The translations under genes and the position numbers were made by a program. A stretch of DNA of 25,484 nucleotides, taken from assembly GCA_964517765.1 (NCBI GenBank), contig CAZFEN010000019.1:1-25484 (forward strand), read 5' to 3'. Positions within the stretch are counted from its first letter, which is position 1; every line of letters starts with the position of its first letter. Shown here one piece after another: positions 1-7,535 of the stretch. This DNA comes from Hydromicrobium sp964517765 (GTDB lineage Bacteria > Actinomycetota > Humimicrobiia > Humimicrobiales > Humimicrobiaceae). A model generated the notes under the pieces. That model saw only the letters and a program-made list of their open reading frames with translations, did not search any database and was not told the origin of the DNA.

Positions 1-188
1 GATTAAAAGGCGAAAATATTCCCTTTATTTCTCGCATTATTTCAGTCATTGATGCATATGATGCCATGACAAATGATAGGCCATACCGAAAAGCATTAAG
101 CACTGAAAAAGCGATTGAGGAATTAAAGAGATGTGCTGGCACTCAGTTTGACCCAACACTGGTTAATAAATTTATAGAAATCATATAG
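1..188 (+). CDS. HD-GYP domain protein, C-terminal end (partial, 5' end outside window)
   Basis: The frame opening at base 3 encodes the last 61 residues of a protein ending at a TAG at 186-188. It carries the signature of the distal HD-GYP domain: a DAYDAMT segment, then DRPYRKALS, then an ELKRCAGTQFDP stretch. In this family the domain usually hydrolyses cyclic di-GMP, and it is commonly fused to sensor or receiver domains. The HD metal-binding motif and any sensory region lie off the left edge, so activity and input cannot be judged. The gene points toward the tRNA and ppx on the opposite strand. A plain HD-domain phosphohydrolase is the main alternative, but the GYP-side motif makes HD-GYP more likely. 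Confidence 0.88.
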   Translation, partial: LKGENIPFISRIISVIDAYDAMTNDRPYRKALSTEKAIEELKRCAGTQFDPTLVNKFIEII

Positions 189-236
189 ATAATTTCAAAG
201 TCCGAAATTTATGTCGTTGGACTGGAGTTACCCCGT

Positions 237-257
237 TAATTGGTGAAGAGCCAATTA
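237..257. terminator. Small AT-rich hairpin between convergent transcripts
   Basis: TAATTGG at 237-243 and CCAATTA at 251-257 form a 7-bp stem with a 7-base loop. On the plus strand it is followed by a T/A-rich tract. It lies between the HD-GYP gene and the oppositely oriented tRNA, where a terminator is expected. The stem has only two G-C pairs and there is no clean U run, so this is a weak candidate. Confidence 0.35.
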
Positions 258-290
258 TATTTAATATAAGTATTTATATATGTCTTAAGC

Positions 291-378
291 TGGTGCCCGA
301 GGCCGGAATCGAACCGGCACGAGGTAAAACCTCAACGGATTTTAAGTCCGTTGCGTCTACCAATTCCGCCACTCGGGC
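291..378 (-). tRNA. tRNA-Leu (anticodon UAA)
   Basis: Read on the minus strand, the 7-bp acceptor stem GCCCGAG/CTCGGGC closes the molecule, followed by A and an encoded CCA (291-293). The D-arm region contains GGTAGACGC. The anticodon stem ACGGA/TCCGT holds the loop CTTAAAA with anticodon TAA at 342-344. A variable arm (GAGGTTTTACCTC) and a T arm with GGTTCGATTCC follow. The long variable arm and the UAA anticodon fit a class II leucine tRNA reading UUA, a frequent codon in AT-rich genomes. It begins only 27 bases after the ppx stop on the same strand and may be cotranscribed. Confidence 0.97.
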
Positions 379-405
379 AGGAGTAAAATTTGCTGATTCA
401 TATTA

Positions 406-1350
406 TCAAAAATCAATAAGGGTGTAAATGATCCCGTCCAGAATATCTCTCTCACTTACAAGGATTTCTCTTCTACCGAGCATTTCTAAAATTGCAAGAA
501 CAATTTCCGTTCCACTGATTATTATATCTGCCCTTGCTGAGTCCAGACCTGTAACTTTTTTTCTTTCCTCAAGGTCGAGCTTACATAAATGTCCCCGTAT
601 CTCTTCGATTCTTTCAAGGTTCAGAACATGTCCGTGTATCTTTTCGGTGTCATATACTTTCAGTTTCAAATCGATAGCGGCCAGCGTAGTTATCGTACCG
701 GCAACTCCGATAACCAGTAAAGATTTATGCAGTTTGATCTTTACAATGATCTCTTCGAATTTATTTGTGATATAGTACCGCATTTTATTCAAATCACCCT
801 TATCAGGTTTACCGGAACCAATAAATCTTTCAGTCAAACTAACGGATCCAAGATCTACGCTCTTTATAAGTTTCGGATTGCAATTGCAATCACCCAGTAT
901 AAACTCGGTACTGCCTCCTCCGACATCCAGCACTAAAATTGCTGCACCGGTCTCCGGTTTGCAGGCCGGATGGTTTAGGTCAATATTTTTTACGGCACCG
1001 TAAAAACCCAGCTTTGCTTCTTCGCTTCCGCTTACGATATCTATTCTCATCCCCAGATTCTCATAAATATAAGACACAAACCAATCTCCGTTTGATGCTT
1101 CTCTAACGGCACTTGTCCCTACTGTCCTGTACTTTTTTACATCATAATCCTTTAATTTGTGCCGGTAACCTGAAAGGACCTCAAGAGTTTTCCTGGCAGA
1201 ATCCTTCAGGATTATTTTATTTTTATCTACTCCCCTGCCAAGGCGTGTTATTTCCATTTTTCTTTCCAGCGGAAAGAACTCTTTATTACGGTAATCTGTG
1301 ATTAATAGTCTTGTTGAATTGGTACCTATATCGATTGCTGCAAGCTTCAT
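406..1350 (-). CDS. ppx: Ppx/GppA family phosphatase (exopolyphosphatase or pppGpp phosphohydrolase)
   Basis: A 314-residue protein of the short, single-module Ppx/GppA type in the ASKHA (actin-like ATPase) fold. The N-terminus has the phosphate-1 loop AAIDIGTNSTRLLI (residues 4-17), and the phosphate-2 loop DVGGGSTEF lies near residue 142. These enzymes release phosphate from polyphosphate ends or convert pppGpp to ppGpp. Sequence alone does not separate the two activities. The additional C-terminal domain of long enterobacterial Ppx is absent, as in most Gram-positive homologues. It lies 37 bases downstream of ftsB and probably shares its transcript. A GGGAAAGG stretch in the gap is too far from the ATG to be a convincing ribosome site. 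Confidence 0.9.
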   Translation of the reverse strand: MKLAAIDIGTNSTRLLITDYRNKEFFPLERKMEITRLGRGVDKNKIILKDSARKTLEVLSGYRHKLKDYDVKKYRTVGTSAVREASNGDWFVSYIYENLGMRIDIVSGSEEAKLGFYGAVKNIDLNHPACKPETGAAILVLDVGGGSTEFILGDCNCNPKLIKSVDLGSVSLTERFIGSGKPDKGDLNKMRYYITNKFEEIIVKIKLHKSLLVIGVAGTITTLAAIDLKLKVYDTEKIHGHVLNLERIEEIRGHLCKLDLEERKKVTGLDSARADIIISGTEIVLAILEMLGRREILVSERDILDGIIYTLIDF

Positions 1351-1387
1351 TTATGATTGGTCCGATATACCTTTCCCGTTGAAGGAT

Positions 1388-1819
1388 TTAATTGCTTTTT
1401 ATTTCATTATTATAGAAAATCTTTATATTTCCCCACAAATCCGCACTGGAATAAACTTCTTTGACTGATGATGAGCTATTGTTGTCTTCAACTTCACTGC
1501 CGATTTCCTCATCCTGTACCACTACGGAGACATTGGTCTCGTCACCGGTAGTCATATTGAATTGTTTTCTCGCTTCAAGTTCCAGAGCTTCATCGCTATA
1601 GAGACTCTTTTCGAGAGCCAGAAGATCTATATTCTGGTTCCTGTACCAGTTTAATTTTTCTCCCAGTTCGATTAACTTTTCTCTGTTCTCTACGATAATT
1701 CTTATTTGATTTATTGATATAAGGACGGTAAGTACGATAAAAATTAAGAAAATGACGATGGTGATATTTATTTTAGCTTTTCTGGACAACCTGCTTACAA
1801 TTTTAATGTTATCATCCAT
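1388..1819 (-). CDS. FtsB/DivIC-type septum formation initiator protein
   Basis: A 143-residue bitopic membrane protein. It has a short basic cytoplasmic N-terminus, one hydrophobic segment (about residues 18-38), then a heptad-rich stretch (about 40-75) containing ENREKLIELGEKLNWYRNQN. A short motif with LEARKQFNMTTGDE follows, the counterpart of the family's EAR-x-x-F/Y-x-x-P/x-G-E signature. The tail is acidic and Ser/Asn-rich. FtsB/DivIC proteins form a coiled-coil complex with FtsL and FtsQ/DivIB that activates septal peptidoglycan synthesis. Location directly upstream of ppx is a recurrent arrangement in Gram-positive bacteria and supports the call. No Shine-Dalgarno sequence precedes the ATG. 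FtsB and DivIC cannot be told apart here. Confidence 0.82.
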   Translation of the reverse strand: MDDNIKIVSRLSRKAKINITIVIFLIFIVLTVLISINQIRIIVENREKLIELGEKLNWYRNQNIDLLALEKSLYSDEALELEARKQFNMTTGDETNVSVVVQDEEIGSEVEDNNSSSSVKEVYSSADLWGNIKIFYNNEIKSN

Positions 1820-2082
1820 TTTTATATTTTATTACTATATTTTTATTACTTTTATTGCTATATTACTGCTGCTTTAATTACATACTGCTAAAATCAATCC
1901 ACATATTTTCTTAAGTATAACATATGTTACAATAATGCCAATATCCGTAGATTCTGGTAATATTCTATAAATTAAGAACGAAAAAATAAAGTCATTGTTT
2001 TTAAAGGCTTATTCCAATAAAATATCAACTTATATGTTATATATATAATAGATATAATCAAATAAATTAATTTATAATTGTA
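1820..2082. promoter_or_regulatory. Divergent AT-rich intergenic region between ftsB and trkH
   Basis: This 263-base spacer must hold the promoters for ftsB/ppx (minus) and trkH/trkA (plus). It is extremely AT-rich. On the plus side there are TATAAT hexamers at 2044-2049, 2053-2058 and 2073-2078, but none has a convincing -35 box at 16-18 bases. A perfect 12-base palindrome, TAACATATGTTA, lies at 1918-1929, and a related TATATGTTATA lies near 2031-2041. Both could be regulator sites or chance in such biased sequence. No ORF or structured RNA is recognised. Confidence 0.4.
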
Positions 2083-3429
2083 ATGAAAGATATACCTCTA
2101 TTTTCTTCCAGGACGCAAAACAAGATAGCAAAACAGGTCTTTCTTGGATTTGCAATTGCCATAATATTTGGTTCGTTGCTTTTAATTATCCCTCAGGCGA
2201 CACAGAGCGGGAGAATTAGTTATATAGATGCACTTTTTACTTCCACTAGTGCTATATGTGTAACGGGACTAACAGTTCAGAATACGGCAATTTATTTTAC
2301 CGATATGGGTAAAATTATAATACTTATTTTAATACAGATCGGCGGACTTGGAATCATGACCATTGGTTCTATTTTTGGATTGATTCTGGGAAGAAAAATT
2401 CACATCAGAGATAAATTTTATATAAATGCAAGCTTCGGTTCAAAACAATCTTTCAGTGCATCCAAGTTTTTTATGGTAATAGCGGGAGCTACATTTACTA
2501 TAGAGTTTATTGGATTTGCCATAATGACTTGTATTTTTTATTTCAAGCATGCTTTTCCGTTTAAAACATCTATGACCTTCAGTTTGTTCCATACCGTCAG
2601 CGCTTTTAATAATGCCGGTTTAACAATATTTACAAACAGCCTGGAAAGTTTTTCTTCCGATATCCCTCTGAATCTTGTATTCATGACTTTAATCGTACTC
2701 GGAGGAATAGGCTTTCCTGTAATCTCCGAAATAATAACCTATAGAAGAATCAGACATTTTTCCCTGCATGCCAAAATTGTTATGACTGCAACTGCCATTT
2801 TGATTTTAGCGGGAGCAGTAATGTTTTTTATTCTTGAATTTAAAAATCCCGAATCCATCGCAAATAAGCCCCTGCCAACTAAAATTCTCGCAAGCTTCTT
2901 TCAGTCAGTCACTGCCAGGACAGCAGGCTTCAATACCATAAAGACTGGCCTGTTGAACCCTGCAACTATTTTTATACTTGCACTTTTAATGTTCATAGGA
3001 GCTTCACCGGGAGGAACAGGAGGCGGTATAAAAACAACCACATTTGCTGCAGTTGCTGCAAGCGGTTTTAGTTCCATCAGAGGAAGAGGCGAGGTTACAT
3101 TATTCAAAAGAAAACTTCCATCAAGCCTTATACACAGAGCTTTGATTATGATCCTTATTGCAGTTACATTAATCATAATATCGACAATTGGGATACTTGC
3201 TTTCGAAAAATATTCTTTAAAAGAAGTTTTATTTGAAGTGGTATCGGCATTCGGAACCGTGGGTTTGAGTACCGGAATTACACCGGAACTTTCCATAGCC
3301 AGCAAAATAATATTGATACTGACTATGTTTATTGGTAGAATTGGTATCATTACTTTATCTCTGGCTATTGCCATAAGAGGTGTAGTCAATAAGATTACTT
3401 ACCCCGAAGAAACAATAACTATCGGATAG
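2083..3429 (+). CDS. trkH: TrkH/KtrB-type potassium channel subunit
   Basis: A 448-residue polytopic inner-membrane protein of the superfamily of K+ transporters. Four M1-P-M2 repeats are visible from their pore loops: CVTGL near residue 59-63, NNAGL at 176-180, TAGF at 280-283 and TVGLSTG at 392-398. The conserved filter glycine is present in each. The gating stretch after the third repeat, ASPGGTGGGIKTTT (307-320), is intact. It forms the K+ translocation path (K+ uptake, possibly with Na+ or H+) and needs a cytoplasmic RCK partner, encoded 5 bases downstream. Length fits KtrB/TrkG-like proteins. No ribosome-binding site precedes the ATG at 2083, which sits in A/T-rich sequence. Confidence 0.94.
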   Translation: MKDIPLFSSRTQNKIAKQVFLGFAIAIIFGSLLLIIPQATQSGRISYIDALFTSTSAICVTGLTVQNTAIYFTDMGKIIILILIQIGGLGIMTIGSIFGLILGRKIHIRDKFYINASFGSKQSFSASKFFMVIAGATFTIEFIGFAIMTCIFYFKHAFPFKTSMTFSLFHTVSAFNNAGLTIFTNSLESFSSDIPLNLVFMTLIVLGGIGFPVISEIITYRRIRHFSLHAKIVMTATAILILAGAVMFFILEFKNPESIANKPLPTKILASFFQSVTARTAGFNTIKTGLLNPATIFILALLMFIGASPGGTGGGIKTTTFAAVAASGFSSIRGRGEVTLFKRKLPSSLIHRALIMILIAVTLIIISTIGILAFEKYSLKEVLFEVVSAFGTVGLSTGITPELSIASKIILILTMFIGRIGIITLSLAIAIRGVVNKITYPEETITIG

Positions 3430-3434
3430 GAAAA

Positions 3435-4097
3435 ATGAAAAAACAATTTTTAGTAATTGGACTGGGAAGATTTGGAGCAAGTGTGGCCGCTACTCTGACG
3501 GAAGCCGGACACAGTGTGGTCGGAATAGATCAATCTGAAACCTGTGTTCAAAGAATGTCCGAGAGTATAGCAGACGTAATAAAGTGTGACGCCACTGATG
3601 CAGATATACTGGAATCTATGGGCGTTTCCGATTATGAAGCTGTCATTGTATGCATCGGAGAAAAATATATCCAGAATTCAATACTTGTAACCCTTCTCCT
3701 TAAAGAAAAAGGCGCAAAAAAAATAATTGCCAAAGCAGGTACCAGAACACAGGGAAGAGTGCTTTCAAAAGTAGGAGCAGATATAATAGCATACCCTGAA
3801 AAAGATATGGGGGAGAGAGTTGCAAGAAGCCTTATAAGTTCAAACATTATCGATTTTCTGGAGGTCAGTCCGGATGTCAGCATCATAGAAATACCGGCAC
3901 CGGAAACAATAATAGGAAAGAACCTGATAGAGTTAAATTTGAGACACAAATATGGAGTGACCATAATAAGTATAAAAAACAGTAAAAATGAGATTATGTC
4001 TCCCCCTAACGTGGACTATATATTCCAGAAAGATGATATCCTGACATTGATCGGAGAGAATAAACTGCTTAAGAAATTAAGATTCACGGAAGATTAA
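3435..4097 (+). CDS. trkA: TrkA/KtrA cytoplasmic NAD(H)/nucleotide-binding regulator of K+ uptake
   Basis: A 220-residue protein with one RCK unit. The Rossmann RCK_N domain spans about 1-125, with the dinucleotide loop GLGRFG (9-14) and the acidic residue D32 ending the second strand. RCK_C (TrkA_C) spans about 137-220. It gates the TrkH/KtrB pore in response to nucleotide (ATP/ADP or NAD(H)) binding. The single RCK unit, rather than the tandem copy of enterobacterial TrkA, resembles KtrA. Translation is probably coupled to trkH, since only 5 bases separate the genes and an AGGA overlaps the upstream stop region. The gene converges on pyk with a 36-base gap in which I see no convincing terminator hairpin. 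Confidence 0.94.
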   Translation: MKKQFLVIGLGRFGASVAATLTEAGHSVVGIDQSETCVQRMSESIADVIKCDATDADILESMGVSDYEAVIVCIGEKYIQNSILVTLLLKEKGAKKIIAKAGTRTQGRVLSKVGADIIAYPEKDMGERVARSLISSNIIDFLEVSPDVSIIEIPAPETIIGKNLIELNLRHKYGVTIISIKNSKNEIMSPPNVDYIFQKDDILTLIGENKLLKKLRFTED

Positions 4098-4133
4098 GAA
4101 GCAGGCCCGTCCCGGATTATCCCTTATAATAAT

Positions 4134-5591
4134 TTACTCCACCTCTTTAACATTTATAAGGTTGGTACTTCCCGGTTTATTTACCAGCACACCGGCAGTA
4201 ATTACTACCCTGTCTCCCGTATTTACATAATTTAGCCTTTTAGAAACACATACGGACTCATCAATCATCGAATCTATGTTCTTGACTGGTTTCATTTTTA
4301 CAGGGACCACACCCCAGCTGATCATTAATTGTCTGACTACCCAATCATTGGAACTTGCACCGATTATCATACTTTTTGGCTTATTTTTGGATACCTGTCT
4401 TGCTGTATGCCCTGACTCGGTTGAAGAAATAATAGCTTTTACATTAAGTATTCTGGCAATTTCACAGGATGCAAAGCTTATCGCCCCGGTGATAGTATTA
4501 TGATAGATCCCTGATTTCTTTTTCTCTAAAGCGATATTACTTAATAATAAATCATAATCCAGAGAGATTTCGGTTTTATTTATTATTTTAACCATCATTT
4601 CCAGAGATTCCAGAGGATAAGCGCCCACAGCGGTTTCACCTGAAAGCATGACCGAATCCGAACCGTCTATTATTGCATTTGCTACATCGCTTACTTCGGC
4701 TCTTGTGGGCCTCGGATTTCGTATCATGGAATCAAGCATCTGTGTAGCAGTAATTACCGGTTTCCCTGCTATATTAGTTTTTTTTATGATTTCCTTCTGG
4801 ATATAAGGAATCTCTTCTGCATTTATTTCAATTCCGAGGTCACCTCTCGCTACCATAATAGCATCTGCAGAATTCAAAATTTCATCAAAATTATTCACTG
4901 CTTCATGTTTTTCTATCTTGGCTATAACCATGGTATGTTTCTTTTTCTTTCTTATCACTTTCTTGATTTTTTCAACATCATATGAATTCCTGACAAAAGA
5001 CTGCGCTATGAAATCCACTTCCAATTCCAGACCCAGGTTTAAAAACTCTATATCCTTCCTGGTAACCGAACCCACGCTTATGGTTACTCCGGGAAGATTG
5101 ATCCCTTTATAAGAGTCGAGAGGTCCACCGGATATAACTTCACAAACAGCTGTCTTTTTGGATAGATTTATATCCAGCACTTTACACTCGATCAAACCAT
5201 CATCTATGAATATGCGGGTCCGCGGTTTAAGGTCCTCTATAAATTTATCGTAAGTGACTTTTATGATAGTCTCCGTATCCGGGTAATCGGACATGCGCCC
5301 TCTTGCTGTTGTAAAAATGACTTTTTGTTTTTTATGCAGATTTATCTTATTTTTCAGCTGGCCAATCCGAATCTTAGGACCCTGAAGATCCAGTATTATT
5401 GCTGTGTTTTTTTTAAGTTCCCGTGAGACCGTCCTTATTTTTTTGACTATTTCGATTACTTCTTCGGAATTGCTGTGAGAGGTATTTATGCGTGCTATAT
5501 CCATGCCGCCGGTTATAAGTTTTTTTAAAATATTTTCCTTTTTACTCGCAGGTCCGATAGTACAGATTATTTTGGTTTTTCTTATTTTCAT
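4134..5591 (-). CDS. pyk: Pyruvate kinase
   Basis: A 485-residue cytoplasmic enzyme converting phosphoenolpyruvate and ADP to pyruvate and ATP. The N-terminus has KIICTIGPAS and the nucleotide/K+ binding segment ARINTSHS, where many homologues have MRLNFSHG; the key Arg, Asn and Ser are kept. The catalytic lysine motif VIAKIEKHE, metal-binding MVARGDLGIEI, and the TATQMLDSM and DGSDSVMLSGETAVG segments are all intact. The C-terminal allosteric domain is normal length. The extra PEP-utiliser domain of Bacillus-type enzymes is absent. The ATG overlaps the mazG stop by four bases, indicating translational coupling. In related clusters an enolase gene often sits near this place; here it is pyruvate kinase. 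Confidence 0.97.
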   Translation of the reverse strand: MKIRKTKIICTIGPASKKENILKKLITGGMDIARINTSHSNSEEVIEIVKKIRTVSRELKKNTAIILDLQGPKIRIGQLKNKINLHKKQKVIFTTARGRMSDYPDTETIIKVTYDKFIEDLKPRTRIFIDDGLIECKVLDINLSKKTAVCEVISGGPLDSYKGINLPGVTISVGSVTRKDIEFLNLGLELEVDFIAQSFVRNSYDVEKIKKVIRKKKKHTMVIAKIEKHEAVNNFDEILNSADAIMVARGDLGIEINAEEIPYIQKEIIKKTNIAGKPVITATQMLDSMIRNPRPTRAEVSDVANAIIDGSDSVMLSGETAVGAYPLESLEMMVKIINKTEISLDYDLLLSNIALEKKKSGIYHNTITGAISFASCEIARILNVKAIISSTESGHTARQVSKNKPKSMIIGASSNDWVVRQLMISWGVVPVKMKPVKNIDSMIDESVCVSKRLNYVNTGDRVVITAGVLVNKPGSTNLINVKEVE

Positions 5592-6427
5592 GGCAATTCT
5601 TTCTTTGCAATTTCCCAGAGTTTATCTTTTTCTTTGAGAGGAAGTTTCTTAAAATTTAAATTATTTTCATCAGCATATTTTTCTATGAAATTAAATCTTT
5701 TTATAAATTTTTTACTGGCTCCATATAAACTTTCTTCACAATCTATGCCAAGATGCCTGCCAAGATTTACTATGCTAAAAAGGACGTCTCCAATTTCATC
5801 CGGGATCCGGATCTTCCTTTTTTTTCCCATTTCCTTTTTCAATTCAGTAAGTTCTTCGTTTATTTTTTCAAAGATATCGATTGCTTCTTTCCAATCAAAA
5901 TCCAGCCTCGAAGCTCTGTTTTGAATTTCATAAGCATAGTGAAGCGAAGGAAGTGATTTTGGAATTCCACTGAATATTGAACCCGGTTCTTTATATTTTT
6001 CTTTTCTTTCTTTTTTCTTAATATCCTCCCAGTTTGCCAGAATTTCATCACTACTGTTCAGAACCATTCCCTTGAATACATGAGGATGCCTTCTTATCAA
6101 TTTTCCTATGATTCCCCGCAGCACTTCATTTATATCGAATTCCTTGTTTTCGACTGCGATTTGACTGTGAAAAACTATTTGAAGAAGCAGATCGCCTAAT
6201 TCTTCTTTAAGACCTTTGTAATCTTTATCCTCAATACTCTCTACTGCTTCATAGGTCTCTTCTATCAGGTTTCTTTTGATAGTTTTATGATCCTGCTCTC
6301 TATCCCAGATACAGCCTTCGGATGACCTTAACCTGCTCATTATACTTACTAAAATGGCAAACAGTTTTCCACTGTCGTCTATATTATCAATCTCTTCAAG
6401 ATCCCCTTCATCTAGTTGGAATTTCAT
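5588..6427 (-). CDS. mazG: MazG-type nucleoside triphosphate pyrophosphohydrolase
   Basis: A 279-residue protein with two tandem MazG modules. The N-terminal module keeps the Mg-binding helix pattern EETYEAVE (about 56-63) and EELGD (75-79). The second has NEELTELKKE and later DEIGDVLFSIVNLGRHLGID. MazG hydrolyses (d)NTPs to monophosphates and pyrophosphate, removing noncanonical nucleotides and in some species lowering ppGpp. Opening residues 1-20 are an acidic extension before the usual start of homology at KLFAILVSIMSRLR. The gene overlaps its neighbours on both sides by ATGA junctions, so foldase, mazG and pyk form a tightly coupled trio. Confidence 0.95.
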   Translation of the reverse strand: MKFQLDEGDLEEIDNIDDSGKLFAILVSIMSRLRSSEGCIWDREQDHKTIKRNLIEETYEAVESIEDKDYKGLKEELGDLLLQIVFHSQIAVENKEFDINEVLRGIIGKLIRRHPHVFKGMVLNSSDEILANWEDIKKKERKEKYKEPGSIFSGIPKSLPSLHYAYEIQNRASRLDFDWKEAIDIFEKINEELTELKKEMGKKRKIRIPDEIGDVLFSIVNLGRHLGIDCEESLYGASKKFIKRFNFIEKYADENNLNFKKLPLKEKDKLWEIAKKELP

Positions 6428-7509
6428 TCGCTTTCCTCTTCTGTTCCAGTATCAGCATCTGTATTATTTTCCGTTTCAGTCCCGGTTTCTGTGCTTTTCA
6501 ACGTTCCTTCTACATCCGTGAAATATTTGATATCAGTCTTCTCTATCAGAGAATAAATAAAATTCTCCCATATTTCCATTTTGTCCAGGTTAAGGAGATA
6601 TGTACCTATGGCTTCTTTAACTTCACTAAATTTTTGAATATATTCTTTTTCATAGTCAGTAGCTTTTATAATGTGAAATCCATACTCGGTTTCAACAATT
6701 CCGCTTACTTCTCCTACATCAAGGGCAAATAGTGCCTTATCGAATTCCTCGACCATCTGACCTTCACTAATAAAACCAAGTTCTCCTCCATTCTCTGCGC
6801 TTGTTGTATCATCCGAATACTGATTTGCCAGATCTGCGAAATCTTCACCCTCTCGCAATTTTTCCTGAACAATCTCTATTTTGGCCAAAGTCTCATCTCT
6901 TCCCTCCTGAGTTTCCTCGGAACCATCTTTTATCCATGGAAACATAGCCAGGATATGGCTTGCTTCAACTCTGGCAGGAACCAGGAACTGTGTACTCTTA
7001 TTATCATCATAGTATTGCCTTACTTCATCATCGGTTACACTGGCATCTGCGGTGACTGTATTATAAATCTTACTGCTGGACAGCTGACTTCTTAAATAAT
7101 CCTCTAAAAATTTTTTACTTATACCCATAGATTTTAAATCATTTTCAAAATCTTCTTCCGAAGGATAATTGGCAGATGCAGTCTGCATCTGCTCATCAAT
7201 TTCCTCACTCGTCACTTCAATATCATTTTCTCCGGCATAATTATCAAGCAATTTCATTACAATAAGCGAATCGATAATATTAGCCTCCAGAGATTTTAAT
7301 TCCTCTTCGTCAGTGGGTAATTCACCGCCGGTATCCTGGGTTTTTAAAAAATTCATATAAACATCTACTTCTTTTTGGTTTACTTTTATTCCATCCGCAA
7401 CAGCTACTGTCTTATTGTAAAAAACGAAAAAATAAACAAGTGCAGAAATTACTAAAACCACTACAACTGCACCTACAATGAAGATGTTTCTTTTTAATTT
7501 CTTACTCAA
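6424..7509 (-). CDS. Membrane-anchored SurA/PrsA-like peptidyl-prolyl isomerase
   Basis: A 361-residue extracytoplasmic foldase. It has a basic N-terminus and hydrophobic helix (about 8-31) acting as an uncleaved anchor or signal peptide. There is no lipobox cysteine, so it is not a PrsA-type lipoprotein. A SurA_N-like helical region covers about 35-150. A parvulin (PPIC) domain covers about 180-286, recognisable from ASHILA, FADLANQYSDD, GGELGFISEGQMVEEF and EYGFHIIKA. The tail (335-361) is a low-complexity Thr/Glu/Asp run. It likely helps fold exported proteins. The start is a TTG at 7507-7509, chosen because AGAGGT lies 5 bases upstream. Position after mfd and before mazG is common in Gram-positive clusters. 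Confidence 0.9.
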   Translation of the reverse strand: MSKKLKRNIFIVGAVVVVLVISALVYFFVFYNKTVAVADGIKVNQKEVDVYMNFLKTQDTGGELPTDEEELKSLEANIIDSLIVMKLLDNYAGENDIEVTSEEIDEQMQTASANYPSEEDFENDLKSMGISKKFLEDYLRSQLSSSKIYNTVTADASVTDDEVRQYYDDNKSTQFLVPARVEASHILAMFPWIKDGSEETQEGRDETLAKIEIVQEKLREGEDFADLANQYSDDTTSAENGGELGFISEGQMVEEFDKALFALDVGEVSGIVETEYGFHIIKATDYEKEYIQKFSEVKEAIGTYLLNLDKMEIWENFIYSLIEKTDIKYFTDVEGTLKSTETGTETENNTDADTGTEEESE

Positions 7510-7535
7510 CTCCTACCTCTTTCTTTTTATAAATA

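Noticed and set aside
291..378. tRNA-Leu as an integration site for a mobile element
   Set aside because: No integrase, no repeated tRNA 3' end within the window, and conserved housekeeping genes lie on the adjacent side.
4098..4133. Terminator between convergent trkA and pyk
   Set aside because: Only a small GGATAATCC dyad and some G/C-rich sequence are present; no stable stem followed by a U run could be drawn.
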